Positions 1 to 6,201 are shown, numbered from the stretch's first letter. The stretch: DNA of 6,845 nucleotides from Clostridia bacterium (GCA_017390225.1 JAFPCL010000051.1:1-6845), one strand, 5' to 3'. A program made the numbers and translations. Notes: a model not told the origin generated them from the sequence alone.

Positions 1-1584
1 GACTACATTGTCAAATCCGTCCGATTGGAAGAAGAACGCTTCGAAGCCGCTTTGAAGCAAGGTCTTCTGATTCTGGATGAATATATTGAAAAATTAACCG
101 CCGAAGGCAAAACCGAGCTTTCCGGCGCTGATGCCTTTAAATTATATGATACCTTCGGCTTCCCCTTCGACCTGACCAAGGACATTTTGGCAGACAAGGG
201 GCTTTCTGCCGATGAAGAAGGCTTCAAAGCCGAAATGGCACACCAACGTGAAATGGCACGTTCCGGCCGCAACACCGACGAAAGCGAAGGCTGGAGCACC
301 GACGAAGCTGTCCTTTCCGAAGATATCAAATGTGAATTTATCGGCTACGACAATCTGACCTGTGAAGGCAAGGTTCTTGCCATCGTGCAGGGCAGTGAGC
401 TTTTGGACAGTGCCAACGAAGGCACACTCACCATCATTACAGACACCACTCCCTTCTATGCCGAAAGCGGCGGTGAAGTCGGTGATATCGGTGTGATGAA
501 AAACGGCTCTTTTGTTGCCAAAGTCATCGACACCAAGAAGCTCAAAGGTGGCAGAATCGGTCATATTGCCGAAATCGTTTCCGGTGCTGTTTCCGTAGGT
601 GACACCGTGTCCTTGGCTGTTGAAGAACAAACCCGTCTGGCTGTCACCCGCAACCATTCGGCAACCCATCTTCTGCAAAAAGCATTGGTCACCGTTTTGG
701 GAAGCCACGTTGCACAGGCAGGCTCCAATGTCAACGCCGACAGACTGCGTTTCGACTTCTCTCACAACGAAGAAGTCAGCCGCGATCAGCTTCTTAAAGT
801 CGAAGCCATCGTCAACCAAAAGATTGCTGAAGGTCTGACCATCACCAAAAAGGTCATGCCCATCGACGAAGCCCGCAAATTGGGTGCTACCGCACTGTTC
901 GGTGAAAAATACGGCGACACTGTCCGCGTTGTCACCATGGGTGATTTCTCTATGGAATTCTGCGGTGGTTGCCACCTGGACAACACAAGTGCCGTCGGTC
1001 TGTTTAAAATTGTTTCCGAATCCTCTGCAGCTGCCGGTATTCGCCGTATTGAGGCTGTCACCGGAACCGGTGTTTTAAAGCTTTTGGCAGAAAAAGATGC
1101 TACCATCAGCGAAACAGCTGCCATCTTAAAGACCGCCCCCAACCGCTTGATCGAGCGTGCCGCCGGCATCATGGAAGAAATGAAAGAACTGCGCCATGCA
1201 CTGGACGAAATGAAGAAAGCACGTAATCAAGACTTGGCAGGTGAACTTCTTGCCAAAGCACAAACCGTTGGTGAAATCACCGTTGTCACCGGTAGTGTTG
1301 ACGGTATGTCCGTTGATGAAATGCGCGGCACCGGCGACAAGCTCCGTGATAAAGATGAAAACCTTCTGATGCTTTTGGCATCCAAAGACGGTGACAAGGC
1401 AACGCTGATTGCCTGCGCCGGCAAAGGTGCCGTTGCCAAGGGTGCTGTTTGCGGCAACATCATCAAAGCCATCACGGCAGCCTTCGGCGGCAGAGGCGGC
1501 GGCAGACCCGACTCCGCACAGGGTGGTATTCCCGCAGATAAAATCGAAGAAGCTTTGGCCATGGTGCCCACGCTTCTCAGCTAA
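1..1584 (+). CDS. alaS: Alanyl-tRNA synthetase, 3' part (5' truncated by window edge)
   Basis: AlaRS charges tRNA-Ala with alanine in the cytosol and clears mischarged Ser/Gly-tRNA-Ala through its editing domain. The reading frame is open from base 1 with no start, so about 527 C-terminal codons are present. The family is usually about 870-880 residues, so the N-terminal aminoacylation core lies mostly upstream. Visible landmarks, in window codons, are the editing-site zinc motif HSATH (219-223, bases 655-669), the second zinc motif CGGCH (321-325, bases 961-975), and the glycine-rich C-Ala motif GGRGGGRPDSAQGG (bases 1486-1527) near the C-terminus. Most AlaRS have CGGTH; here Thr is Cys, but the Cys and His ligands keep their spacing. 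A coiled-coil-like charged stretch around codons 385-425 links the editing and C-Ala domains. The HIT gene follows after 14 bases, and its ribosome binding site overlaps the alaS stop. The family call is very secure. Confidence 0.98.
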   Translation, partial: DYIVKSVRLEEERFEAALKQGLLILDEYIEKLTAEGKTELSGADAFKLYDTFGFPFDLTKDILADKGLSADEEGFKAEMAHQREMARSGRNTDESEGWSTDEAVLSEDIKCEFIGYDNLTCEGKVLAIVQGSELLDSANEGTLTIITDTTPFYAESGGEVGDIGVMKNGSFVAKVIDTKKLKGGRIGHIAEIVSGAVSVGDTVSLAVEEQTRLAVTRNHSATHLLQKALVTVLGSHVAQAGSNVNADRLRFDFSHNEEVSRDQLLKVEAIVNQKIAEGLTITKKVMPIDEARKLGATALFGEKYGDTVRVVTMGDFSMEFCGGCHLDNTSAVGLFKIVSESSAAAGIRRIEAVTGTGVLKLLAEKDATISETAAILKTAPNRLIERAAGIMEEMKELRHALDEMKKARNQDLAGELLAKAQTVGEITVVTGSVDGMSVDEMRGTGDKLRDKDENLLMLLASKDGDKATLIACAGKGAVAKGAVCGNIIKAITAAFGGRGGGRPDSAQGGIPADKIEEALAMVPTLLS

Positions 1585-1598
1585 AGGAGCATAATATC

Positions 1599-1943
1599 AT
1601 GGAAGATTGCATTTTTTGTAAAATCATTGCCGGGGATATTCCCTCGCAGAAAGTATACGAAGACGAGTATGTGTTGGCATTCCGTGACGTAAACCCCGTC
1701 TGTGCTTTTCACGTACTGGTTGTTCCGAAGATTCACATCTGCTGTGCCAATAAAATCACGGAAGAAAACAGCCTGTATGTTGCCAAAATTTTCGAAGCCA
1801 TTGCCAAAATTACCAAAGCAGAAGGTATCGCAGAAGACGGCTACCGCGTGATCAACAACTGCGGCACACATGGCGGACAGACCGTCAAGCATTTGCATTT
1901 CCACATTCTGGGCGGCGAGCAGCTTCCCATGAATATTCTTTAA
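1599..1943 (+). CDS. HIT-family (HinT-like) nucleotide hydrolase
   Basis: This 114-residue histidine-triad protein belongs to the HinT/Hint branch. Those are cytosolic purine nucleoside phosphoramidases that hydrolyse AMP-NH2-type bonds and act on aminoacyl-adenylate-like compounds. The triad is KHLHFHILGG with His98, His100 and His102; the middle His is the family nucleophile. The N-terminal CIFCKI (Cys4, Cys7) is the usual start of bacterial HINTs and may be part of a structural zinc site. NPVCAFHVLVVPKIH matches the conserved central strand. Length is normal. The start is ATG 1599, preceded by AAAGGAG (1583-1589) with 9 bases of spacing; that site overlaps the alaS stop codon, so the two genes are very probably cotranscribed. 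A link between HinT and aminoacyl-adenylates makes the pairing with alaS sensible, but this is inference. The natural substrate cannot be read from sequence. Confidence 0.95.
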   Translation: MEDCIFCKIIAGDIPSQKVYEDEYVLAFRDVNPVCAFHVLVVPKIHICCANKITEENSLYVAKIFEAIAKITKAEGIAEDGYRVINNCGTHGGQTVKHLHFHILGGEQLPMNIL

Positions 1944-1952
1944 AAAAATTAG

Positions 1953-1972
1953 GACTTTTTTCAAAAAAAGTC
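1953..1972 (+). repeat. A/T-tract inverted repeat upstream of rpsU promoter
   Basis: GACTTTTTT (1953-1961) and AAAAAAGTC (1964-1972) are perfect inverted repeats with almost no loop, ending exactly where the -35 box of the rpsU promoter begins. No T-run follows on the + strand, so it is a poor intrinsic terminator for alaS-HIT. The A-tract directly upstream of the -35 box could act as an UP-like element. On the - strand the hairpin is followed by a T-run, but no minus-strand gene there needs terminating. Confidence 0.5.
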
Positions 1973-2001
1973 TTGACAAGGTATGCACGGCATGATATAC
2001 T
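1973..2001 (+). promoter_or_regulatory. Sigma-A promoter of rpsU, extended -10
   Basis: The perfect -35 box TTGACA (1973-1978), a 17-base spacer and TATACT (1996-2001) form a near-consensus housekeeping promoter. TG at 1993-1994, one base ahead of the -10 box, makes it an extended -10 promoter. Transcription should begin near 2008, leaving a leader of about 60 bases before rpsU. The leader holds only a weak hairpin (ACATT 2016-2020 with AATGT 2033-2037). Confidence 0.85.
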
Positions 2002-2068
2002 GGTATAAGCATGTTACATTTAGAGCAATCTGAATGTGCCGATGCCGTACGAGGGGAGGGATACTACA

Positions 2069-2245
2069 GTGTCTGAAATCAGAGTAAAGGAAAACGAATC
2101 CTTAGACAGCGCATTAAAACGCTTCAAACGCAGCTGCGCCAAGGCTGGTGTTATGTCCGAAGTCCGGAAGAGAGAACACTATGAAAAGCCCAGTGTAAAG
2201 CGCAAAAAGAAATCTGAAGCTGCCCGTAAGAGAAAATTCAGATAA
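2069..2245 (+). CDS. rpsU: Small ribosomal subunit protein S21 (bS21)
   Basis: bS21 is a small basic protein of the 30S subunit that sits near the anti-Shine-Dalgarno end of 16S rRNA and helps initiation. The 58-residue product begins [20 protein letters not shown], continues with [20 protein letters not shown], and ends in a Lys/Arg-rich tail ([17 protein letters not shown]), all typical of Bacillota S21. I chose GTG 2069 rather than the in-frame GTG 2036 because it gives the family N-terminus and has an excellent purine-rich site AGGGGAGGG (2052-2060) 8 bases upstream; that site would be inside the coding region if the upstream start were used. The gene has its own promoter and a hairpin terminator 20 bases after the stop, so it can be made as a short monocistronic mRNA. 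In Bacillus, yqeY follows rpsU; here it does not. Confidence 0.97.
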   Translation: MSEIRVKENESLDSALKRFKRSCAKAGVMSEVRKREHYEKPSVKRKKKSEAARKRKFR

Positions 2246-2265
2246 ACTTTTTAAATTACTTATGA

Positions 2266-2303
2266 AAACAGCGGACAAAGCTTCTTTGTCCGCTGTTTAT
2301 CTT
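2266..2303 (+). terminator. Intrinsic terminator of rpsU
   Basis: A 15-bp perfect stem, AAACAGCGGACAAAG (2266-2280) with CTTTGTCCGCTGTTT (2284-2298), and a 3-base loop is followed by ATCTT. The stem is long and GC-rich in the middle, while the T-tail is weak. The A-run ahead of the stem and the T-run after it suggest some bidirectional activity. It lies 20 bases after the rpsU stop. Confidence 0.85.
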
Positions 2304-2326
2304 ATTGGTTAGACGTAACCAATAAG
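2301..2326. repeat. Perfect 11-bp palindrome with GACG loop
   Basis: CTTATTGGTTA (2301-2311) and TAACCAATAAG (2316-2326) are exact reverse complements around GACG (2312-2315). The right arm lies inside the left terminal inverted repeat of the 2310-2571 element, while the left arm lies almost entirely outside it. This hairpin and the long-range pairing of the element ends cannot form together. Confidence 0.8.
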
Positions 2327-2571
2327 TTCAAATGCGATTTTCAGCGGCCGATTTCCGCCCTGTCTGCGTTAAAATGCTCGCAAAGGCACAAAGCCTTCGC
2401 TTGCGTTTTTGCCTTGACAGAACAAAAATCAACCTGCTGAAAATTCTTCGACCTAAAATCGCTATTATCCTGGACACAACAGAAAACGACGGAAAGCATC
2501 TTGCATTCCGCATAATAGAATACATCTGAGGCAGCGATTTTAGGCGCATTTGACCTTGTCGGTTACGCCTA
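2310..2571. mobile_element. MITE-like structured element with terminal inverted repeats
   Basis: This gene-free stretch has 25-bp terminal inverted repeats, 2312-2336 (starting GACGTAACC, ending TCAAATGCG) and 2545-2569 (CGCATTTGA ... GGTTACGCC), which match at 21 of 25 positions. Each is flanked by TA (2310-2311 and 2570-2571), as a TA target duplication would leave. Inside are two hairpin arms. Arm 1 pairs ATTTTCAGC (2337-2345) with GCTGAAAAT (2436-2444), with CTGTC/GACAG (2360-2364/2416-2420) and AAGGC/GCCTT (2383-2387/2393-2397) further in. Arm 2 pairs CCTAAAATCGCT (2452-2463) with AGCGATTTTAGG (2533-2544), with ATTAT/ATAAT and a GGAAAGCA/TGCATTCC tip at 2491-2509. The stems abut with only 7 unpaired junction bases. 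There is no transposase and no ORF with a ribosome binding site inside. A mobile miniature element using an IS630-like (TA-targeting) transposase in trans is the leading reading; a structured non-coding RNA is the alternative. I do not recognise a named family. Confidence 0.6.
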
Positions 2572-2624
2572 CTGTTTTAGGAATTCACAGTAACAAGAAA
2601 GATTTATACAGTGAAAGGATTCTT

Positions 2625-3095
2625 ATGTATACAATCTCCAAGCGATCTTTCAGAGACGATTCGGCCTTGATGCAATTATTTACGCAGACCATCCACAATG
2701 TGTGCCAAAACGCCTACACATCCGAGGAGCTTCATGCCTGGGCACCCTTAAAGCGAGATTTTCATGCCTTTTCCCGTTCCTTTTCGGGCAGTCATTGCCT
2801 GGTTGCTCGGGAGAACAAACAGATTATCGGCTTTTGCGATATGGAAAAAGACGGATATATCAACCGCCTGTTTGTGCATCACACACGGCAAGGTGAAGGC
2901 ATCGGCAGTGCGCTTCTTCAAAAAATGCTTGCCTTTGCGCAAAAAAAAGGATTGGACTATGTGTATTTAGAAGCTAGCCGCAATGCGGTTTCTTTTTATA
3001 AAAAACACGGTTTTATAGAAAACGGCTGTATTCGCCGTATCAAAAACGGTGTTCCCTTTGTCAATCAAAAAATGATTTATTATTTTTATCAGTAA
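2625..3095 (+). CDS. GNAT-family N-acetyltransferase
   Basis: This 156-residue single-domain GNAT transfers an acetyl group from acetyl-CoA to an amine on an unknown substrate in the cytosol. The acetyl-CoA pyrophosphate loop is R88-QGEGIG-94, preceded by the strand INRLFVHH (79-86). The C-terminal signature LEASRNAVSFYKKHGF (115-130) is the motif B region. The N-terminal AWAP (38-41) and the LEAS...FYKKHGF pattern resemble the YafP-like/Acetyltransf_10 subgroup. The start ATG 2625 has AAAGGA (2614-2619) five bases upstream; the frame stays open back to about 2550, but that part lies in the structured element and would extend the family N-terminus without reason. It is first of three genes with ung and a flavin-reductase-like gene. 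I see no convincing promoter: TTGACC at 2550-2555, inside the element's right repeat, lacks a good partner -10. The substrate cannot be predicted. Confidence 0.92.
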   Translation: MYTISKRSFRDDSALMQLFTQTIHNVCQNAYTSEELHAWAPLKRDFHAFSRSFSGSHCLVARENKQIIGFCDMEKDGYINRLFVHHTRQGEGIGSALLQKMLAFAQKKGLDYVYLEASRNAVSFYKKHGFIENGCIRRIKNGVPFVNQKMIYYFYQ

Positions 3096-3107
3096 GAAGG
3101 TGATTTT

Positions 3108-3773
3108 GTGCCCGCCATTGGTAATGATTGGGATTTATTTTTACAGGAAGAATTTCAAAAAGACTACTACAAAACCCTGCGCGCATTTTTAAAAGAAGAA
3201 TATGCAGGGCATACCGTGTATCCCGATATGCACAAAATTTTTTCTGCCCTGAAAACCACAAGCTACAAAGACACCAAAGTGGTGATTTTGGGACAAGACC
3301 CGTACCACGAGCCGAATCAGGCACACGGACTTTGCTTTTCGGTGCTTCCCGGCTGTCCCCCGCCTCCCTCTTTAAAAAATATGTTTAAAGAGCTTCACGA
3401 GGATGTGGGCTTCACCATCCCCGAAAACGGATGTCTTACGCCTTGGGCAGAGCAAGGCGTACTTCTTTTAAACACTGTGCTCACCGTGCGTGCCGGACAA
3501 GCAAATTCCCACAAAGGAAGAGGCTGGGAAATTTTCACCGACAGTGTGATTTCTGCCTTGAATAAAAGAGAAGACCCTGTCATATTCTTACTTTGGGGCA
3601 AAAATGCCCTTGCCAAGCGGGAGCTGATTGATGAAAATCGGCATTTTATTCTGACTGCCGCCCATCCCAGTCCCCTTTCGGCACACAACGGCTTTTTCGG
3701 TTGCCGTCACTTTTCCAAAACCAACGAGCTTTTGATTAAGCTCATCAAAACCCCTATCAACTGGCAATTATAG
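3108..3773 (+). CDS. ung: Uracil-DNA glycosylase, family 1
   Basis: UDG removes uracil from DNA as the first step of base-excision repair after cytosine deamination or dUMP misincorporation. The 221-residue protein carries all family-1 motifs: GQDPYH with the water-activating Asp64 (62-67), Phe77 for stacking on uracil, Asn122 in [12 protein letters not shown] for uracil recognition, [12 protein letters not shown] (134-145), and the DNA-intercalation loop HPSPLS with His186 (186-191) followed by GFFGCRHFS. Length is normal and no key residue is missing. It starts at GTG 3108, with AAGAAGG (3094-3100) overlapping the GNAT stop and 7 bases of spacing; the 12-base gap indicates cotranscription. 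A run of four prolines (residues 84-87, bases 3357-3368) ahead of SLKNMF extends the usual PPS of the family. Confidence 0.97.
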   Translation: MPAIGNDWDLFLQEEFQKDYYKTLRAFLKEEYAGHTVYPDMHKIFSALKTTSYKDTKVVILGQDPYHEPNQAHGLCFSVLPGCPPPPSLKNMFKELHEDVGFTIPENGCLTPWAEQGVLLLNTVLTVRAGQANSHKGRGWEIFTDSVISALNKREDPVIFLLWGKNALAKRELIDENRHFILTAAHPSPLSAHNGFFGCRHFSKTNELLIKLIKTPINWQL

Positions 3774-3788
3774 AAAGGAGATTTTCGG

Positions 3789-4295
3789 ATGTATCAAACA
3801 ATCGATCCCAAAGATTTTGTCCTCTCCCCTGTCAAGAAAATCGGAGACGAATGGCTTTTAATTACCGCCGGCGACAAATTCGGCTACAACACCATGACCG
3901 CAAGCTGGGGTGCGCTGGGCGTAATGTGGAACCGTCCTGCCGCCACCTGCTATATCCGCCCCAATCGCTACACCTACGAATTCATCGAAAAAAACGATAT
4001 TTACACGCTCTGCTTCTTCGATGAAGCCCACAAGCCTGCTCTTTCGCTTCTGGGCAAAAAAAGCGGACGGGACGGCGATAAGATAACCGAAGCAGGCTTA
4101 ACTCCTGTTTGTGATGAAGAAACCGGTGCAATGTATTTCAGCGAAGCAACCACCGTCATATTCGTGAAGAAAATGTTCTTCTCCGATTTGAAAGACGGCA
4201 CCTTCCATGACGAAACCGTTTTATCCAACTACAGCGAGACGAACCCGATGCACCGCATGTATATCGGCGAGATTCTGAAGATTTGGGAAAAATAA
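3789..4295 (+). CDS. Flavin reductase-like domain protein (FMN-binding split barrel)
   Basis: This 168-residue protein fits the flavin-reductase-like (DIM6/NTAB type) split-barrel family, which binds FMN and typically transfers electrons from NAD(P)H to free flavin or simply binds flavin. Supporting segments are the N-terminal strand WLLITAGD (residues 18-25), YNTMTASWGALGVMWNRP (29-46), which is the usual phosphate- and ring-binding loop region, and CYIRPNRYTYEFIEKND (50-66), followed by FCFFDEAHK-like sequence (TLCFFDEAHKPAL). The C-terminal half is less diagnostic. No signal peptide or membrane segment is present, so it is cytosolic. AAAGGAG (3774-3780) begins right after the ung stop, 8 bases before ATG 3789, so it is the third gene of the operon. 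A role linked to repair is not implied; many anaerobes carry several such proteins of unknown partner. Confidence 0.88.
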   Translation: MYQTIDPKDFVLSPVKKIGDEWLLITAGDKFGYNTMTASWGALGVMWNRPAATCYIRPNRYTYEFIEKNDIYTLCFFDEAHKPALSLLGKKSGRDGDKITEAGLTPVCDEETGAMYFSEATTVIFVKKMFFSDLKDGTFHDETVLSNYSETNPMHRMYIGEILKIWEK

Positions 4296-4304
4296 GTTTT
4301 TTTG

Positions 4305-4342
4305 AAGAAACGTGCCCTATCGGCTCGTTTCTTTTTCTTCTT
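4305..4342 (+). terminator. Intrinsic terminator of the GNAT-ung-flavin reductase operon
   Basis: The stem is AAGAAACG (4305-4312) with CGTTTCTT (4326-4333), one T-T mismatch, then GCC/GGC (4314-4316/4322-4324) around a 5-base CTATC loop. It runs into a pyrimidine tail (TTTCTTCTT). It sits 9 bases after the flavin reductase stop and directly ahead of the clpP promoter, so the two units are separated. Confidence 0.85.
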
Positions 4343-4348
4343 TATGAC

Positions 4349-4377
4349 TTGACAATAATTTTTGATTATATTATAAT
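4349..4377 (+). promoter_or_regulatory. Perfect-consensus sigma-A promoter of clpP
   Basis: TTGACA (4349-4354), a 17-base spacer and TATAAT (4372-4377) match the housekeeping consensus at all 12 positions with ideal spacing. The spacer and surroundings are very AT-rich. Start is expected near 4384, leaving a leader of about 40 bases. No CtsR-type tandem heptad (GGTCAAA pair) is present, although CtsR controls clpP in many Bacillota. Confidence 0.9.
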
Positions 4378-4381
4378 TAAA

Positions 4382-4393
4382 TAGTATATACTA
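4382..4393. promoter_or_regulatory. Candidate operator: 12-bp palindrome at the clpP start site
   Basis: TAGTATATACTA is a perfect palindrome beginning five bases after the -10 box, so it covers the expected transcription start. A second arrangement, ATAGTA (4381-4386) with TACTAT (4392-4397), extends the symmetry. A repressor bound here would block so strong a promoter. No regulator gene lies in the window and I do not match the site to a known family; in so AT-rich a stretch chance is possible. Confidence 0.4.
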
Positions 4394-4424
4394 CTATCAA
4401 TTGACCCCCGAAAGGAGCAAACTC

Positions 4425-4973
4425 ATGAACGAAAACATACAATCTTTACAAGACAAAATTGATGAAACTCTGCTTTTGGAAAGAAAAATCTTTCTGATTG
4501 GCGAAGTAAACGATGAAAGTGCCGCCAAGGTCGTTAAGGAGCTTTTGTATCTGGAAGCCCTCGACAACGAAAAGGATATCACCCTGTACATCAATTCTCC
4601 CGGTGGTTCTGTTTCTGCCGGTTTTTCCATCTACGACACCATGTGCCGCATTTCCTGCGATGTTTCTACCGTCTGTGCCGGGCTTGCCGCCAGCATGGGT
4701 GCTTTTTTGCTTGCCGGCGGCACCAAGGGCAAGCGTTTTGCCACGCCCAACAGTGAAATCATGATCCACCAGGTCTTGTCCGGCAAAGAAGGACAGGCTA
4801 CGGATATTGAGATTGCCACCCGTCAGACCCTGCGTGTCAAAGACCGCTTGAATGCCATTTTAGCCGCCAACACCGGTCACACCATCGCTGAAATCGAAAA
4901 AGACACCGACCGTGACAACTGGATGTTCCCCGAAGAAGCCGTAGCTTACGGCGTTATCGACCGTGTGCTGTAA
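4425..4973 (+). CDS. clpP: ClpP-family serine protease subunit, atypical N-terminus
   Basis: ClpP forms a tetradecameric barrel that degrades proteins fed by a Clp ATPase. The triad is intact: Ser90 in GLAASMGA, His115 in IMIHQ, Asp164 in DTDRDNWM, with the same 25- and 49-residue spacing as E. coli Clp[13 protein letters not shown] (55-66) is the oxyanion/substrate strand and [10 protein letters not shown] (170-179) the conserved C-terminal motif. At 182 residues it is shorter than the usual 193-207. The N-terminus ([28 protein letters not shown]) lacks the canonical P-x-V-x-E...GER segment that makes the axial gating loop; it resembles the second-paralogue type with ERKIFLWGxV. ATG 4425 has AAAGGAG (4411-4417) at 7 bases. 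The in-frame TTG 4401 upstream was rejected because this ribosome binding site would be inside the gene. No clpX or tig neighbours it, and the next gene overlaps its stop by one base. Confidence 0.93.
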   Translation: MNENIQSLQDKIDETLLLERKIFLIGEVNDESAAKVVKELLYLEALDNEKDITLYINSPGGSVSAGFSIYDTMCRISCDVSTVCAGLAASMGAFLLAGGTKGKRFATPNSEIMIHQVLSGKEGQATDIEIATRQTLRVKDRLNAILAANTGHTIAEIEKDTDRDNWMFPEEAVAYGVIDRVL

Positions 4974-5503
4974 TGAAAGTTCGGGATTTTTATCAAACAA
5001 TCTATGACATGATCGGCGATGCCACACCCCTTTCCACCGACTGCGGCAAGCTGTGTGGAAGTAAGTGCTGTGAAGAAACGGATGCCGGTGAAGGGATGTA
5101 TCTGTTTCCTCGGGAAGAGCGGCTGTATCGCACCCATATGGCAGACAATCGCTTTAAAATCTACCCCACGGATTTATACACGGAGCTTGATCGCTGTGTG
5201 TACCTGTACACTTGCCGCGGATGTTGCGACCGCGCGCTTCGCCCGTTGGGATGTCGCATTTTCCCCTTGGTTCCCTATAAAAAGCCGGGTGGGGCTCTTT
5301 CAATCATTTTAGACCCGCGCGGCGCACAGGGACTTTGCCCTCTTGCCGCCGGCGATATTCGGAATCTGAACGAGGAATTTGTCCGTGCGGTCACCCGTGC
5401 CATGCAATTTGCCGTGAAAAATAAAGAGGTTTGCCGCTTTATCGAAGTGCAAACCATGGAGCTTTTAGAGCCTTTGCTCGAAAAATCTGCAAAAAACTTG
5501 TAA
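4973..5503 (+). CDS. Cysteine-cluster protein (YkgJ-like putative metal-binding)
   Basis: The 176-residue protein is of unknown function. It has 11 cysteines in a pattern suggesting a metal or iron-sulfur site: C24-x3-C28-x3-C32-C33 near the start, then C75, C81, C84-C85, C94 in a CRGCCDRALRPLGCRIFPL block (81-99), C122 in GLCPLA, and an isolated C154. The P-x-x-C-R-x-F-P part resembles the YkgJ/putative zinc- or iron-chelating domain family; the match is by eye. No signal peptide or membrane segment. The C-terminal third looks helical and cysteine-poor. ATG 4973 overlaps the clpP stop as TAATG, so translation is probably coupled and the two are made together. Whether it partners ClpP is inference from context only. 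No clear terminator follows before the efp promoter. Confidence 0.75.
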   Translation: MKVRDFYQTIYDMIGDATPLSTDCGKLCGSKCCEETDAGEGMYLFPREERLYRTHMADNRFKIYPTDLYTELDRCVYLYTCRGCCDRALRPLGCRIFPLVPYKKPGGALSIILDPRGAQGLCPLAAGDIRNLNEEFVRAVTRAMQFAVKNKEVCRFIEVQTMELLEPLLEKSAKNL

Positions 5504-5519
5504 AAAAATAAAAAAACAC

Positions 5520-5548
5520 TTGCCTTTTTCAGGAATATAGTGTAGAAT
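5520..5548 (+). promoter_or_regulatory. Probable sigma-A promoter of efp
   Basis: TTGCCT (5520-5525), a 17-base spacer and TAGAAT (5543-5548) give a good but not perfect housekeeping promoter preceded by A-runs (5503-5517). Start would be near 5555. This makes an ATG at 5557 too close to the RNA end to be a practical start and supports the downstream efp start. Confidence 0.65.
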
Positions 5549-5592
5549 ATAAGATAATGCGAAAGCAAATTTTTTCGGAGGTGTTTTATCCC

Positions 5593-6153
5593 ATGATTTC
5601 CGCAGGTGATTTTAGAAATGGTATTACTTTTGAGTACGACGGCAACGTCTATCGTATTGTTGAATTCCAGCACGTAAAGCCCGGCAAAGGTGCTGCATTC
5701 GTTCGTACCAAGATGAAGAACGTCATTTCCGGTGGTGTTCTTGAAAAGTCTTTCAACCCCACTGAAAAGTTCCAGGAAGCCCACATTGAAAAGAAGACCA
5801 TGGAATATCTGTATTCCGACGATGATCTTCACTACTTCATGGATCCCGAAAGCTACGAGCAGATTCCTCTTTCTGCCGATGTTTTGGGCGATGTTCTGTA
5901 CTACATTCGTGAGAACGACAGCGTTGTTATTTCTTCCTTCAAGGGCAACATCTTTGCCGTTGATCCGGCTGAAACTTTCGTTACGCTGACCGTTACCGAA
6001 ACCGAACCCGGTGTCCGCGGCGATACGGCTACCAACGTAACCAAGCCCGCAACGCTGGAAACCGGCTACACGCTGAATGTTCCGCTCTTCATCAACGAAG
6101 GCGACAAGATTCGTGTTGATACCCGTACCGGCGACTACATGGAACGTGCATAA
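5593..6153 (+). CDS. efp: Elongation factor P
   Basis: EF-P binds between the P and E sites and relieves ribosomes stalled on consecutive prolines. The 186-residue product has normal length and three OB-type domains. Domain 1 begins [17 protein letters not shown] and carries the loop [14 protein letters not shown] with Lys32 at its tip, the position that is modified in other bacteria; in Bacillus it is Lys32 as well. The C-terminal signature [16 protein letters not shown] matches the family end. ATG 5593 is chosen because GGAGGTG (5577-5583) lies 9 bases upstream. The in-frame ATG 5557 would add 12 non-family residues and place the ribosome binding site within the gene. A CD1247-like protein follows after 48 bases. 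No lysine-modification gene (epmA/epmB or ymfI type) is seen here. Confidence 0.97.
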   Translation: MISAGDFRNGITFEYDGNVYRIVEFQHVKPGKGAAFVRTKMKNVISGGVLEKSFNPTEKFQEAHIEKKTMEYLYSDDDLHYFMDPESYEQIPLSADVLGDVLYYIRENDSVVISSFKGNIFAVDPAETFVTLTVTETEPGVRGDTATNVTKPATLETGYTLNVPLFINEGDKIRVDTRTGDYMERA

Positions 6154-6201
6154 TTTTTGCCGTTCCCTATTCACACACATATTAAACGGAGGTGTTTGAT
6201 T

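Noticed and set aside
142..975. Long open frame on the - strand inside alaS
   Set aside because: It mirrors the codon pattern of alaS, has no family resemblance, and alaS motifs on the + strand are unmistakable.
2036..2068. Upstream in-frame start for rpsU
   Set aside because: It would add 11 non-family residues and bury the strong AGGGGAGGG site within the gene.
2328..2549. Open frames on both strands inside the structured element
   Set aside because: There are no ribosome binding sites, the products look random, and the bases are better explained by the paired arms.
2940..2948. A-run in the GNAT gene as a possible frameshift site
   Set aside because: The frame is intact through all GNAT motifs to the normal stop, so there is no sign of slippage or a sequencing error.
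4394..4410. CtsR operator before clpP
   Set aside because: Only a single TTGACC is present; the tandem heptad needed for CtsR is missing.
5275..6180. 301-codon open frame on the - strand across the cysteine-cluster gene and efp
   Set aside because: It spans two real + strand genes and the efp promoter, with no recognisable domain.
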